Part shown: positions 43,984 to 54,896 of the stretch, piece by piece | Numbering within the stretch: position 1 is the stretch's first letter | Layout: each line of letters starts with the position of its first letter | Origin: Cyanodermella asteris | Taxonomy: Eukaryota; Ascomycota; Lecanoromycetes; Ostropales; Stictidaceae | Direction: 5' to 3' | Assembly: GCA_900618795.1 (NCBI GenBank) | Contig: UYJD01000002.1 | Span: forward strand, 2,230,926 to 2,294,925 | DNA length: 64,000 nucleotides | Made by a program: the position numbers and the translations under genes | The notes under the pieces: model-generated | Told to the model about the DNA's origin: nothing | Seen by the model: the letters and a program-made list of their open reading frames with translations, nothing else | The model's database searches: none

Positions 43984-44383
43984 CGGTATTGGAGAGTGTT
44001 AGTTTAGACTCTTGTCTCGTGGGGTGCTAGGAGGAGGAGGATGAGGATGAAGAGGAGGAGGGAAGGGAAGGTTCTCTTTGCGTACGGCAGCTGAGCTGAA
44101 TTGGAGTTCTTTTTCCTTGATTGTCTTCCAGTCGATTATGCAGGCTTTGAGCTGGGGGAACGAGCGGCGTTGGTTGGCGCATTCGGCCATGTTTTGGAGG
44201 GGTTGGCGGGTGTTCACTTCGTAGAAGCGGTGGTAGGGCAGTGTGAGGAGGTAAATGACAGATTGCCATGCCAGATCTGAGAAGCTCTGCGGTTGTTGTT
44301 AGTTGCTGCACTGGTTGGCGTTTACGAACCTTACTGACCTTTGAGGGCAAGGCTGAGGCTGAGGGTGTCTGCGTCGCTGCCAT
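43306..44383 (-). CDS. Small multi-pass membrane protein, unknown function
   Basis: Four exons assembled from the minus strand: 44383-44339, 44286-44086, 43909-43523 and 43464-43306. All junctions are phase 0, introns are 52, 176 and 58 nt, and the product has 263 residues. Exon 1 is a short MAATQTPSASALPSK. Exon 2 has SFSDLAWQSVIYLLTLPYHRFYEVNTRQPL. Exon 3 has hydrophobic helices (CALIAAALVSGFSF, CWSLGLVSSILGVTLSAQ, APVMLMAYSICLFLLGFTLF) separated by a charged loop (IERYFPLLIARDRDDASDRWR). Exon 4 adds VAIIYLVGTMVVALVFLICSL and a short tail. About four transmembrane segments. I do not recognise the family. The 176-nt intron contains a long microsatellite directly before the branch region. Splice joins are inferred, but continuous hydrophobic coding and matching phases support them. 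Confidence 0.7.
43924..43982. repeat. A18 plus (GAAA)n microsatellite in an intron
   Basis: On the plus strand a run of 18 A is followed by about ten GAAA units. On the coding (minus) strand of the membrane-protein gene it is a 59-nt pyrimidine tract (CTTT)n-T18, lying 14 nt before the 3' splice site of the 176-nt intron. Confidence 0.95.
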
Positions 44384-44737
44384 GTCTGGAGAACTGTAGA
44401 TTTTGATAAAGTGCAGTAAGATAGATCTTTACTGAGATGATGACACTGGGCGTTACCTGTCGTTTCCAGGCTAGACCGGTGATGCAGGAAGTCGCCGTGG
44501 ACGATAGATGTCTTTGCGGGGATACACGAGAAATGCGATCACGTATTCTCGAACGCCTGAAATTTGGCAGTGCCTGGTCTACACAGATACATACGCCCCC
44601 ATTATCTTTACTGGCACTTGGGACATGATACACGAAACTTTCGGTCTTGCAAGTCTCGACGCGATTTACACCACGTCTATTATCAAAGGGTCGTCGAAGG
44701 ATTCGGGGTATTTTGTGAGCGAAAGAAAATATGAACG
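44384..44737. other. Intergenic, nothing recognised
   Basis: About 350 bp between the patatin stop and the membrane-protein start (both minus strand). The two short plus-strand ORFs here have no family resemblance. Confidence 0.4.
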
Positions 44738-46828
44738 CTATCTGCCTCCCTTCAAGGGGTAGAGCCAAGGCTTCCGCCTATTGTCTTCCTCCCAGTTTAT
44801 CTTCCACGGCTCCTCGCCGTGGTCTTTTGAGAGATGAGTCTCGAATTCGTGTCGCCACAGATATCTGTGCCTTTCAGCGCCTATGCACGATTCGTTCACG
44901 CACTGGTATTCGCACCTCAGAGCAAATCGTTCCCACATGGCCTTGCGTCGCCTTTCTTCCTCCGGCGGTTCGGCAATCCTGCCATCCTTGCTTACAGATC
45001 GACAGAGATCACCCCTTAGGTTTTGGCTACAAGTTTGACCTTCCTCCGGGAGTTCGCAAACACAAGCGTTGCACGATGAGACCGAGGTACAGATCTTGCC
45101 CTGTGTTCTTATAGCTTCGCAGACCTTGTCTCCTTTGTCACATTTGCAAAGCTTGTTCGGACCGAAAGCCCGGACGACGCGCGTGTTGACTAGCTGTTTT
45201 GCGCACTTTTTGAAGCTATCTTCCACGTTGCGGTCACCTGCCCAACTGTTGAACTTGTCGCGGATGTTGCGCAACGTGTCTGAGCCGGGCTCCCGGTTTC
45301 TGATTCCAAACCTTTTGTTTCGCGGCCGCCAGTCGTCAAGCTCCAAATCGAGGGCATCTTCATGATTGAATCTGTAATAGCTGAAACCGTCTCTTCTTGC
45401 CTGGCTGGAGACACTGACATGAGCGTCGTTGGGATTCGAGTTCCAGTTGGCATGATTTCTCAGCTTGGCGAGGAGACTCTTGCTTTTCCCTAGCTTGGCG
45501 ATGACTCGAGACGTACCAATGCTGACAACGGTTTTCAAAGAGTTGTTGCCGAACATGTCTTCGACCTCCCTGACAGCTTGTTCGGTTGGATTGTTGTAAG
45601 TTAGGTAACCACCATCCTCGAAGAGCCAGAGCTGATTCGGCGAGTGCTCAAAACAGAATTGATCGAAGTAAAATGGCGCCGCAATAGCAGCTCTCGCTGC
45701 TTGCCAGACAGCGAACTTGTTGAATACGTTGCTCTGCATCGGTCCGCCGTTGTCGTCCGATCCGGTGCGAGTTGCCCGTTGTGTGAATTTGTAGGATCTA
45801 ATCGGGTATGCTTCGCGCTTGCCACGACGCTCATAGCGATAAGTGATGACATTACTGCGGCGCGTCAGCGTCTTTCTTCCAACAGTGTCGTCTGCAGTCT
45901 CTCACATTTTGCAAATGCCTGGAAGCATGGGAAACGTTGCGTCGCCGCTTTCTTCGTTTCCTGTCTTGCCTTCCCGCTCTTTGCAAACTTCCTTAAGAAC
46001 CTCTTCTACTTTATTGGCATCATATTTTGACCTGTTGATGAAGCCCATTCGAAGTTGGGTAAACGTTCGCGGGCTTCCAAAGACCCTGTTTCCAAGGTTT
46101 TCGTATTCTTTGATGCAATCTGCGACGCTCATTCGAAAGCGACCCAGCATAATCACGATCAGCCTATGCACGCGTCAGACTAGGAGTCAAGCTGAGGCAC
46201 ACTCTTACTCACGATCCAGTACTCGAGCCGAACATGTAGTCGAAGTAGTGGCATGGAAGGTAACGTCGGCAATGCTCGAGACACTTGACTCGCTCTTCGT
46301 GGTCCGTATGGCCCCTCTGTCGCTCTTCTTCATCATCCGAGAATGGCAGCATCGATGTGTTATTCGGGCACTGGCGCGGTGAGAAGCTGCTCCAGTGTTG
46401 CAGTTTTTCCTCGTAGATGGCAATGTGTTCCATCAAACGTTCTAGAGCCAGAAGCGACCAATATCCGCGGATCCCACCGCCATCTACAACGCGTCAGTTA
46501 GGTCTCAACCAGTTTGTGGACAATACACACCGAAACAAAGCAAGTTCCGCTTTCTCCAGGAGGCAGGGGTGTCTTTTTCATTTGCAAAAGTCGCATCCCG
46601 TCTCCGTTCTGCTGGTAAGCGTGTCCTTCTACCATGTGGCTCATTGTGCGTACGTCCCCTGTGCTGTGCATTTTGGTCATCAGTATTTAAGTCGTCGCCT
46701 TGGCGGAATTGATCATGATCTTCTGTTGGAGATTCGTGTAGATTATGCCCCTGGTGCGGTGTAAACTGGGCCGCAGTGAGAGTGTCTAACTGGTCGGTCG
46801 GTACTGCCATGTTACTGGAAGCAATCAT
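44738..46828 (-). CDS. Patatin-like phospholipase with Cys-rich tail
   Basis: Four exons on the minus strand: 46828-46531, 46483-46213, 46163-45906 and 45854-44738 (introns 47, 49 and 51 nt; phases 1, 2 and 2 all match), 647 residues; the start could also be 46810. After a polar N-terminus the patatin domain begins LLCFDGGGIRGYWSLLALERL (oxyanion loop D100-G106). The nucleophile elbow is DYMFGSSTG (Ser187) and the dyad Asp is in LFEDGGYLTYNNP (D356). All catalytic elements are present, so lipid acyl-hydrolase activity is expected. The C-terminal 250 residues hold a cysteine cluster (CKCDKGDKVCEA, then CNACVCELPEEGQTC) and a C2H2-compatible pattern (C594-x4-C599-x11-H611-x4-H616). Patatins occur as effectors of fungal NLR-type immunity; no NLR parts are seen here, so that link is inference. 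Confidence 0.8.
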
Positions 46829-48645
46829 AGGCCCCACGTCGAGTAGCGTATGGAAACAGGCCTTCGAAGGATGTAGGAGCCCAAGGAAACGAATGAAAAC
46901 GATGTAAGAAGCAGAAGCTCGAAATCTCACAGATGGGTCGAAGCATCTCGCAACGAATGAAATATGCAAAAGTCATAAAGGTACCCGGGAAGCCCGAGCC
47001 TTCTTTCCCCACGAAGTACGAAGTGGCATGTGCAGCGCATTGTCCGTTCAGACCAGGCTGTACCATGACGCTCGCTATCGTGCATCTATACCCGCATCTA
47101 GATCTAGACGATTTGCTAGGAAGTATTAGGCAAAGCCGCTTCGGTCAATGTCCGTTGGGCGGGACGATGAGGCCGTTTTCTCCACCGAAATGAGCGCCTA
47201 TCGGCCCTCCACCTTCTCACAGAAGCATATTTGGCAGGCGGTGAAGTAGGCTGAAGGATCAGGCTGGAAGGAAGGCTGGTGGGGTGGCAGCAGATCGAGG
47301 AGTTGGAGGCAGGCTCAGCATGCCCACCCACCACGATATATCAAGGGAAGCGGCTGGACAGACGTGTTCCGAGCGACCTTATTGGCTGGCTATTGGGGAT
47401 GCCACCATGATTGTTTGAGTCAGTACTGGTAGTCTCCTCGGTCGAGTCGATTACGACGCGCTAGGAGTAATGGCTCAAAATGATCCACCTCTTGTGCAAA
47501 GACCTGAAAGAGAAGCCGCAAACCTCATTGAAGCGCCAATCGGACACCTCTAGGCATTCTCCACCGTCAGACTGATTGTTACATGAGCACTACAAATGGT
47601 GTTCCTACTCAGCCTTGCGCCGGAGAATTCCTTTCGATGAGCACATCATATTTTCGTGCCTTGGCCGCGCAGCGCTCGTTCGATTGGACTAACTGCTGGC
47701 ACGAGGCACACCTTTCTTCTCGAGTTTACTGCCTCCAATTTGTAATGTGAGTCTTTCTGCATCTGATCGGGTGACCGGGAATTAATGAAAGGAGGTGTGG
47801 ACCGTCGGCGCTAGTGATCTCGCAATTGTATGCAGAGATAAACTTACCCGGCGCCTCTCACGCAAATTTCGGTTCTCGGGCCATCGTGACCTACAGGCTG
47901 AACCGTGGGTTACAACTATGCAATCGATAAGTCAATAGGCATCGATAAATCTCTATCGCTCGTAAAAACGAAAGCGTCTACGTGGCTGCGGCCTCGACAC
48001 TTGCGGACAAGCAAAAAGGCGTTACATTACTATTGAGTGAAAGGCAGCCAGCAAAGAATGTGAGTAGCTGATCCCTACTTGTTGTGCTCTGATTGGGTAG
48101 CACAACACCATCGGCGGTGTTAGTGCCCCATGTCGTCAACCAGTATCGAGGATTTCTACCAGGGCGCTCCGCTCGTCACGAGTGGAACAGCATGATGATA
48201 TCTAACAGCCACGCTAGCCCGATGTAGGAGGCATCCTTCGAAGCGAAAGAATCTGGACAGGGTCGCACCGTGATTGGTTACTAGATTCTAAGCGACCTAG
48301 CGATAAATCAGCGGCGGGGCAGTGACAATGACCTCCCATGAGACCGCCTCTCCGCAGAGTCAGCAAGGCTGATCTAATCAGACATGGCTGAGGGCCAGGC
48401 GTCTCAATATCTGCACGGCGGTAATCGGATGCCATCCCAATTCATGCAGGCTGTATTTTGCCTCGTGTTCAGTCTTCTGAGTGGCTCCCTCCGAGGAGAT
48501 GTCTCCTTCCTCCCGAAGATTTTCTCTCCCTTCAAGCAGGCTTACTTCACATTCAATTGTTTACTCGTCTCTCCATATAGCTTGTACATTGACCTGACGA
48601 TTCCAACTACTCACGAGCACCTTAGAAAGTCCCCGACAAGAGAGG
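46829..48645. other. Gene-poor 1.8-kb stretch
   Basis: No supportable ORF. The frames at 46812-47066 (minus), 47116-47334 (minus) and 48384-48674 (plus) have no domains and no good starts. No repeats or RNA genes recognised. Confidence 0.45.
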
Positions 48646-49095
48646 ATGACCCTGAAGTCGCCAAGGAGATCTGACTCCTTCCGATCCCAGTTCTCCAAGC
48701 ATTCGAACAGCTTCCATTACGATCCCTGCGAACACTGCAAGACCAACGGAGATTTCGACTGGAAGTGGGAGTTCAAGAACGACGAGGAGCAGTACGCCAT
48801 CTCCGTGGACCCGTGGAAGGGCCACATCAAAACTCGCGACCGAGCCTGGTGTGATGATGTGCAAACAGAAAATCGATATGCGGTCTTCAAGCCAGCGAAG
48901 AAGTCAATAACGATCTACCTTGACTCCAAGAGCCTTGAACCGACACTGTCCAGGCGGTCGCGGCGCGACTCGGTGTTCTGCAACCGAGAACTGATGACAC
49001 TCTTCCTTGATCAGCTACCGCTGGGTATGATGGCAAAGCTTAAGATTTGGGCGAAACAGCGACCTTGCATCTACGTTAAGCGGCCGACAAGTTGA
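48646..49095 (+). CDS. Small hypothetical protein
   Basis: A 149-residue ATG-started frame (MTLKSPRRSDSFRSQFSK) that reads as protein: a basic Ser/Arg-rich start, then HYDPCEHCKTNGDFDWKWEF, and charged segments ending KLKIWAKQRPCIYVKRPTS. It has a CEHC pair and three other cysteines but no full zinc site. No signal peptide or membrane segment. I do not recognise it. Further exons cannot be excluded. It stands alone between two gene-poor stretches, so it could also be a remnant or a lineage-specific gene. Confidence 0.45.
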   Translation: MTLKSPRRSDSFRSQFSKHSNSFHYDPCEHCKTNGDFDWKWEFKNDEEQYAISVDPWKGHIKTRDRAWCDDVQTENRYAVFKPAKKSITIYLDSKSLEPTLSRRSRRDSVFCNRELMTLFLDQLPLGMMAKLKIWAKQRPCIYVKRPTS

Positions 49096-50170
49096 CCTCA
49101 CGATGGAGGATGAAGTAAATACATAGAGGGATAAGCCGATGTTGGCAGCAGTCATGGTCTGTTTGAGCGTTTGACTGCGGTTCTTGGTTTGGCTTTGGAA
49201 TGTTGCTGTCTCGGTTAATCACACGAAATGTCATGAACGTTGTTATGTGCGTAGCTTGTGCTTTCGACGTCTTTAGATACTAGCATGGCACATGCAGTAT
49301 TTCAACTTTGCCGTACCTCGTCGGATGGCACCCTCAGACAAACCAATGCCTGCAGCGGATGTACGTTGCAGAGAGTCAGAAACGTGCAACACGTGCCAGC
49401 GCCACATTCCAGGCGCCCAGCTGTACCAAGTTTATCAATAGATTTCGATTAGCTTTACAGAGTACCATAGTCTGCCAGATACTGTCCGCTGGAAGTGCTG
49501 ACGAACCGGACGAACGCGAGATCTGCCTCCTTGCCCGCCTTTTGCCTGCTCGCGAGCCCTGCAAGTGGCTGGCAGGCCAATTGTTGGCCTACACAGCTGA
49601 CAGGCCCGGGGGGCTTGGAAGTTCATGCAGAGCGCAGCTGTCCGTGAGCGGGACGATAGTTCCGTCCAGGTCATCTCACCATCCCGCTGATGTCTTACTG
49701 GCGACATTGCTCCGAATCCGATTTTTGGCGAGACCACCCATCTGCGACAGATGTTTCTGCAGCCAATTGAACGAGATTGCTTTGCGAATCTAGTGACCGC
49801 CCGAGCGAGGCCCACGCGCCTACACGTGGAGGACTGCACGGGCCTGGATGTCACTCTCATCTGATGCTTGGTACATCCTTCATTGGGATTTGTTGAAGGA
49901 TTGCGGCCAAAACTTGACAGGTTCATGCTGGCACGCTGCGCTGAGCATTGCAGCGAGACTTACGGAACATTGCATCGAGGGTATACAGGGGCTGCACTGC
50001 GCACGTAAGCAGCAGAAAGAGCATCAAGGCAAGATGCCTCAGAGGCGAGGAAGATGACTTCCACCAGGCTTGCGTCCGGGCAGAAACGTCGTTAGCATTA
50101 TGTTACTGCTATTGCTCGATGCAGACCGGAGAACGTCAGGCACGTGCTCAGTGGTGGCGAAAGAGATATA
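49096..50170. other. Intergenic, nothing recognised
   Basis: About 1.1 kb. Overlapping open frames at 49308-49793 (plus) and 49435-49926 (minus) lack family resemblance and look like chance. Confidence 0.4.
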
Positions 50171-51262
50171 TCAGCCAAGGATTTTGAGGCCTCCTTTAGT
50201 CTTGGCCTGCTTCTTGCCAATACCAGCACCGGTATGAGCGCCGAGGACTCTGTTGCCACTGTGCTGGTCGTTGCCTCCACCCTTGCCACCCTTGCGATTT
50301 TGCTGTCTCGGATCCTTTTGGTTTACGGCTTTGATTTCCGTAGTGCTTTTCTTGATCAAAACTGGGTGGCTCCCAATATACTTGCCCTGCATGTCTCGCG
50401 CCGCCTTAAAATAGTCGTCTCCATCGCTGAAGCTGATGAAACCGTAGCCTTTGCTCTTGGTTGTCCGTTTATCCCGAATGACTCTCGCTTTTTGGATGCT
50501 CGTGTATTTGCCGAAGGCCTTGAGTAATGAATCATCAGTGACCTCGCCAGCCAGGTTGCCCACGAACAAGCGAAAGTGCGCTGGGTCCCATTCTAGCAGA
50601 GTCGAATCATTCCAACTCTGGCCACCGCCAGTCCGTTGCACTGTCTTGGGCTTACCATCCGCTCCGGTCTTCTGATCTGTCTCTTGTCTGTTGCCCACAG
50701 GGCCGGAATTGGCACCTGTGGCGGCACCTGTCCCTCCGGTAGCGGTAGTCTTTGCATTCTTGGCATCGTCCTTGGCCAAATATGCACTTTGCCATTGTGC
50801 TATCTGCGCATCCATATCAGGGTCTGCATCTGGCTGCGCGCCATATGCACCTGCTGTTGGCCCTATGCTGGATCCAGCAGTCGTGGGAGCGAAAGGGTTG
50901 CGTATTTGTGGCGCAGCCACGCCAGCATAACCTTCCTGGTAATTCTGCCCATAGTAGCCTTGCTCTTGGTGGCCTCCCTGCTGATAACCTGCTGAGTACG
51001 GCGGCGCAGCATTGTATGTCGAAGGCGCCTGAGGTCCTGCCGCTCTGTACGTTTGATGCGAAGCTACGGCACGAGGCGCGAAGCCGGTGAAACCAGGATT
51101 GCCTGCAGACGCATAGTTGGATGACTGTGAGGCTGCTGATGAGAAGGCGGGCTTGAAACCGCGAGGGCCGCCTGCAGGAGGCGGAGGACAAGCGGGGAGG
51201 TTGGAGGGAGTCGGAGTCGACGAGTTCGAAGTGGAGCCTGGAGGGGGAGGATATGCTGACAT
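50171..51262 (-). CDS. RBM42-like RRM RNA-binding protein
   Basis: A 363-residue single-exon protein. The first 145 residues are Pro/Ala/Gly/Tyr/Gln-rich low complexity (MSAYPPPPGSTSNSS, then GYQQGGHQEQGYYGQ). A short helical part follows (DMDAQIAQWQSAYLAKD), then a single RRM at about 228-310 with RNP2 LFVGNL and RNP1 KSKGYGFISF, followed by VLIKKS. The tail is Lys/Gly-rich and ends GIGKKQAKTKGGLKILG. One C-terminal RRM after a Pro-rich N-terminus, with EWDPAHFRLFVGNLAGEV just before it, matches the RBM42 family, linked to splicing and ribonucleoproteins in animals. A fungal role is not established from the sequence. Complete, with a clear ATG at 51262. Confidence 0.85.
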   Translation of the reverse strand: MSAYPPPPGSTSNSSTPTPSNLPACPPPPAGGPRGFKPAFSSAASQSSNYASAGNPGFTGFAPRAVASHQTYRAAGPQAPSTYNAAPPYSAGYQQGGHQEQGYYGQNYQEGYAGVAAPQIRNPFAPTTAGSSIGPTAGAYGAQPDADPDMDAQIAQWQSAYLAKDDAKNAKTTATGGTGAATGANSGPVGNRQETDQKTGADGKPKTVQRTGGGQSWNDSTLLEWDPAHFRLFVGNLAGEVTDDSLLKAFGKYTSIQKARVIRDKRTTKSKGYGFISFSDGDDYFKAARDMQGKYIGSHPVLIKKSTTEIKAVNQKDPRQQNRKGGKGGGNDQHSGNRVLGAHTGAGIGKKQAKTKGGLKILG

Positions 51263-52161
51263 GATGAATAGAGCGATCTCTCAATGGTCGACTGGGACCG
51301 CGTGTGGTCGCAGACGTACCTGTGCTATTCTCTCTTGCCCACTGCCTGCGCTGTCGGGATCGCTGATCGGAATTTTTGTGTTAGCTATCGGCCAAGTATT
51401 GGAGAGCTACGGCAAGAAGAGCAGCAGAAAAAATGTCGTGTCACTGCAAACCGGGGTAGAGAGGTACTTATGTTGGATGTTGACCGTCGGGTTCTGGAGG
51501 AGTCGAGCTGCGGGTCAACATTTCCCAGCACAGGGAGCCTCAGTCAGCGGCTCAAGTGGCCAGGCAGGCACGCGCCTCGGAGAAATAAGTCTCCGGCCGC
51601 GGCGGCGCTTCTATGAAATGACGTTATCCTTAGATTTTCCGCCTCGTGGAAAAGACCGAAGATCAGCCGGAGAAACAGGCATGAGATCCTCACTTTAAAA
51701 CTTCCATAGGTATTTATAGTTTGAGGCGTCCTTTTAGGCTTCGTTCTGACGGTCGAGAACCCAGAATGCGTCCGTCCATACGTATGATGCAGAGTGGAAT
51801 ACATTGCCAGATGTCCGCTGCTTCAACAGATTGGAGCAAACGACACAACACAAACAGCCGGACTCGAGAGGTAATCCCGGGTAATATGCAGCTGCGAAGC
51901 ACGGCATTCCGTCTGGTGTAGTCTCTTGAGAAGCGGTCGCGGCCAAGCTGCGGTTTGCTTATTCAGATTGTAGAGAATAGCGTGGGAGTGAGTGGGAGTG
52001 AGGAATGCCCCGCCATATGATGTCGCTCTAGCTATCTGACCGTGACGGCTTTTTCGTCTTTGCGCTCACTGCGCGATAAAGCTTCTCTTTACACCTCCAC
52101 CTCTTCCGCAATCCTGGCTATCACTCTGAACAGATTAAAAGCCGTCACACAAACCTTCACC
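51263..52161. other. Divergent promoter region RBM42-like/6PGDH
   Basis: About 900 bp. Nothing coding is supported. The last 90 bp are CT-rich and A-rich in front of CACC-ATG, as expected for the leader of a highly expressed metabolic gene. Confidence 0.4.
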
Positions 52162-54008
52162 ATGTCACAGGAACAGTGAGTTTGCGCTCGTCCAATGCTC
52201 CATTCGGCCCCAACATACCAGCTCCGCCTTCGGACATGTTGACTAACTCGATGCCTCCCACTTTGCAGAGCAGACTTCGGCCTCATCGGCCTGGCCGTTA
52301 TGGGTCAGAACCTGATCTTGAACGCCGCTGACCATGGTTTCACCGTCTGCGCGTTCAACCGGACCGTCTCAAAGGTCGATCGTTTCCTCGAAAACGAGGC
52401 CAAGGGCAAGTCCATCATCGGTGCCCACTCGGTCGAGGAGTTTGTCAGCAAGTTGAAGAAGCCTCGTCGTGCTATGCTGCTCGTCCAGGCTGGCCCTGCC
52501 GTCGACCAGTTCATCGAGACCCTGTTGCCTCACCTTGAGAAGGGCGACATCATCATCGATGGTGGTAACTCACACTATCCGGACACCAACCGAAGGACCA
52601 AGTACCTCCAAGAGAAGGGCATTCGATTCATCGGTACAGGTGTTTCTGGTGGTGAGGAGGGTGCCCGATACGGCCCGAGTCTGATGCCCGGTGGTAACGA
52701 GGAGGCTTGGCCATACGTCAAGGACATTTTCCAATCTATTGCGGCCAAGAGCGACGGTGAAGCTTGCTGCGAATGGGTTGGTGACGAGGGTGCTGGCCAC
52801 TACGTCAAGATGGTCCACAACGGTATCGAGTATGGCGACATGCAGCTCATTTGCGAGGTTGGTAAACTCCGTGTGCGTCGGAGCAGCTTTGGACTAACAA
52901 TTGCAGGCATACGACATCATGAAGCGCGGACTGGGAATGTCCCACAAGGAGATGGGTGACGTCTTCGACAAGTGGAACAAGGGCGTTCTTGACTCTTTCC
53001 TCATTGAAATCACCCGCGATGTCCTCCGCTACGTCGATGACGATGGCTCCGCGCTTGTGGAGAAGATTTTGGATTCTGCTGGACAGAAGGGTACCGGCAA
53101 GTGGACCGCCATCAACGCCTTGGACCTTGGCATGCCCGTCACTCTGATTGGTGAGGCTGTCTTCGCCCGATGCTTGTCCTCGTTGAAGGAAGAACGTGGC
53201 CGCGCTGCTAAGATCCTCAGCGGCCCAACACCCAAGTTCGAGGGTAACAAGGAGCAGTTTTTGGCCGACCTCGAGCAGGCCCTGTACGCATCGAAGATCA
53301 TCTCGTATGCCCNNNNNNNNNNNNNNNNNNNNNNNNNNNNNNNNNNNNNNNNNNNNNNNNNNNNNNNNNNNNNNNNNNNNNNNNNNNNNNNNNNNNNNNN
53401 NNNNNNNNNNNNNNNNNNNNNNNNNNNNNNNNNNNNNNNNNNNNNNNNNNNNNNNNNNNNNNNNNNNNNNNNNNNNNNNNNNNNNNNNNNNNNNNNNNNN
53501 NNNNNNNNNNNNNNNNNNNNNNNNNNNNNNNNNNNNNNNNNNNNNNNNNNNNNNNNNNNNNNNNNNCGCCGCCGACCAGTACAAGTGGAAGCTCAACAAG
53601 CCTTCCATTGCTCTGATGTGGCGAGGTGGCTGCATTATCCGCTCTGTTTTCCTCAAGGACATCACCAACGCATACCGCGAGAACCCCGACCTCGAGAACC
53701 TGCTTTTCAACGACTTCTTCAACAAGGCCATCCACACTGCTCAGTCCGGCTGGCGCAACATTGTCGCTGCTGGTGCTCAGTGGGGTATCCCGACCCCGGC
53801 TTTCAGCACGGCCCTATCATTCTACGACGGTTACCGTGCCAAGGATCTGCCTGCCAACCTTTTGCAGGCGCAGCGAGATTACTTTGGTGCCCACACTTTC
53901 CTCATCAAGCCCGAGTACGCAAGCGACAAGTACCAGGCCGGCAGCAACATTCACGTCAACTGGACCGGTCGTGGTGGCAACGTGTCGGCCTCAACTTACC
54001 AGGCATAA
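52162..54008 (+). CDS. GND1: 6-phosphogluconate dehydrogenase (with assembly gap)
   Basis: The NADP-dependent pentose phosphate enzyme that oxidatively decarboxylates 6-phosphogluconate to ribulose 5-phosphate. Exons: 52162-52175 (ATG plus 11 nt), 52269-52857, 52907-53312, a gap of N, then 53567-54008. Introns of 93 and 49 nt have CTAAC branches; the second donor is the unusual GTTGGT. The protein starts MSQEQADFGLIGLAVMGQNL (Rossmann fold). It has the active-site GAGHYVKMVHNGIEYGDMQ and then YDIMKRGLGMSHKEM. After the gap come MWRGGCIIRS and the C-terminal HVNWTGRGGNVSAS. Only about 9-10 codons of the family sequence (QGFMLMRE-type) should be missing in the gap. The frame differs across it, so the N run must also hold an intron or have an arbitrary length. 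Confidence 0.93.
53313..53566. other. Assembly gap (254 N)
   Basis: A run of 254 N inside the third coding exon region of the 6PGDH gene. It marks a scaffold join in a draft assembly; its length may be an estimate. Confidence 0.99.
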
Positions 54009-54896
54009 ACTTAGCCGTCTGGGGAAAGCAACGGACAGGAACAAAATGATTTGGTGATGGGTCAAGATACGGATAGTGACATGGATTTGACTGACGATTG
54101 TGATTGTGCCAAGTAGATATAAATTCAAATGACAACTTATGCATGTTCAAACTGCCTGTCACATTTTTGTATTCGCGTTTCCACTGTCGTGGGCTTATGT
54201 GGCACCCTTCCGAAGAAAAGACGAACCCATGGCTAAGGTTCACATCTGACAAGTGCGATGTTGATGCTGGGCTTATGGATGGCTGGTGCGAGGGAAATTC
54301 TCGTATCTTTTTTTTTTCTTTCTCAACAGAAATAATTATCCAAATGAAAGCAAATGTTGTAGAGGTTCATGTATGATGAATGGCGATCCGATCCAGCTCA
54401 ATCCGCATAACAATAGGAAGGCATCGCCAGGACCATAATTCAGCATCCTCATATCGTGAGAAGATGCCACTGTACGGTGTTGTGCTATTTGTATAATGTT
54501 AAGCCATCCATGCTGCCAAGGCGCTAAAATGATCCGCGCATCCAGGGACTCGAGAAATGCGGATGAGACCCGAGATCACTGCAGCTTCGACTCGCGGCAT
54601 CCCAAGCTGGTCAGCCATGCCGCGACTCTGGCGTTCTGTTTCACAAATTCCGCTACCTTCTCCGCCTTCAATCATCGACCTACATCTCTTACCTCCTCCG
54701 TCGCTCCTTTTTTGTATCTGATCGAGACATATCATAGGTAGGCGCCAACGTCCGGACAAGGGGACAACACGCGCCATCGCTCATGCAACCCTTAAATTTA
54801 CATCATGTGAGCACCTTGCATCCCGTCGCAGGTCCACGAGACTCGGTATCTGACTGCACTTTTGTCTACAGCGTTTATGACCTGCCAACGAGAGTT
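54009..54896. other. Intergenic with spliced leader and short uORF
   Basis: Downstream of 6PGDH nothing coding is seen. Before the transporter gene an ATG at 54783 opens a frame, but a likely intron (54807-54871) would turn it into a 10-codon upstream ORF (MQPLNLHHRL) that ends before the main ATG at 54897. This is inference from splice signals. Confidence 0.4.
54807..54871 (+). other. Probable 5'-leader intron
   Basis: Donor GTGAGC, branch CTGAC at about 54850 and acceptor GTCTACAG: 65 nt. Splicing it leaves the downstream ATG at 54897 as the main start of the transporter. Confidence 0.45.
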
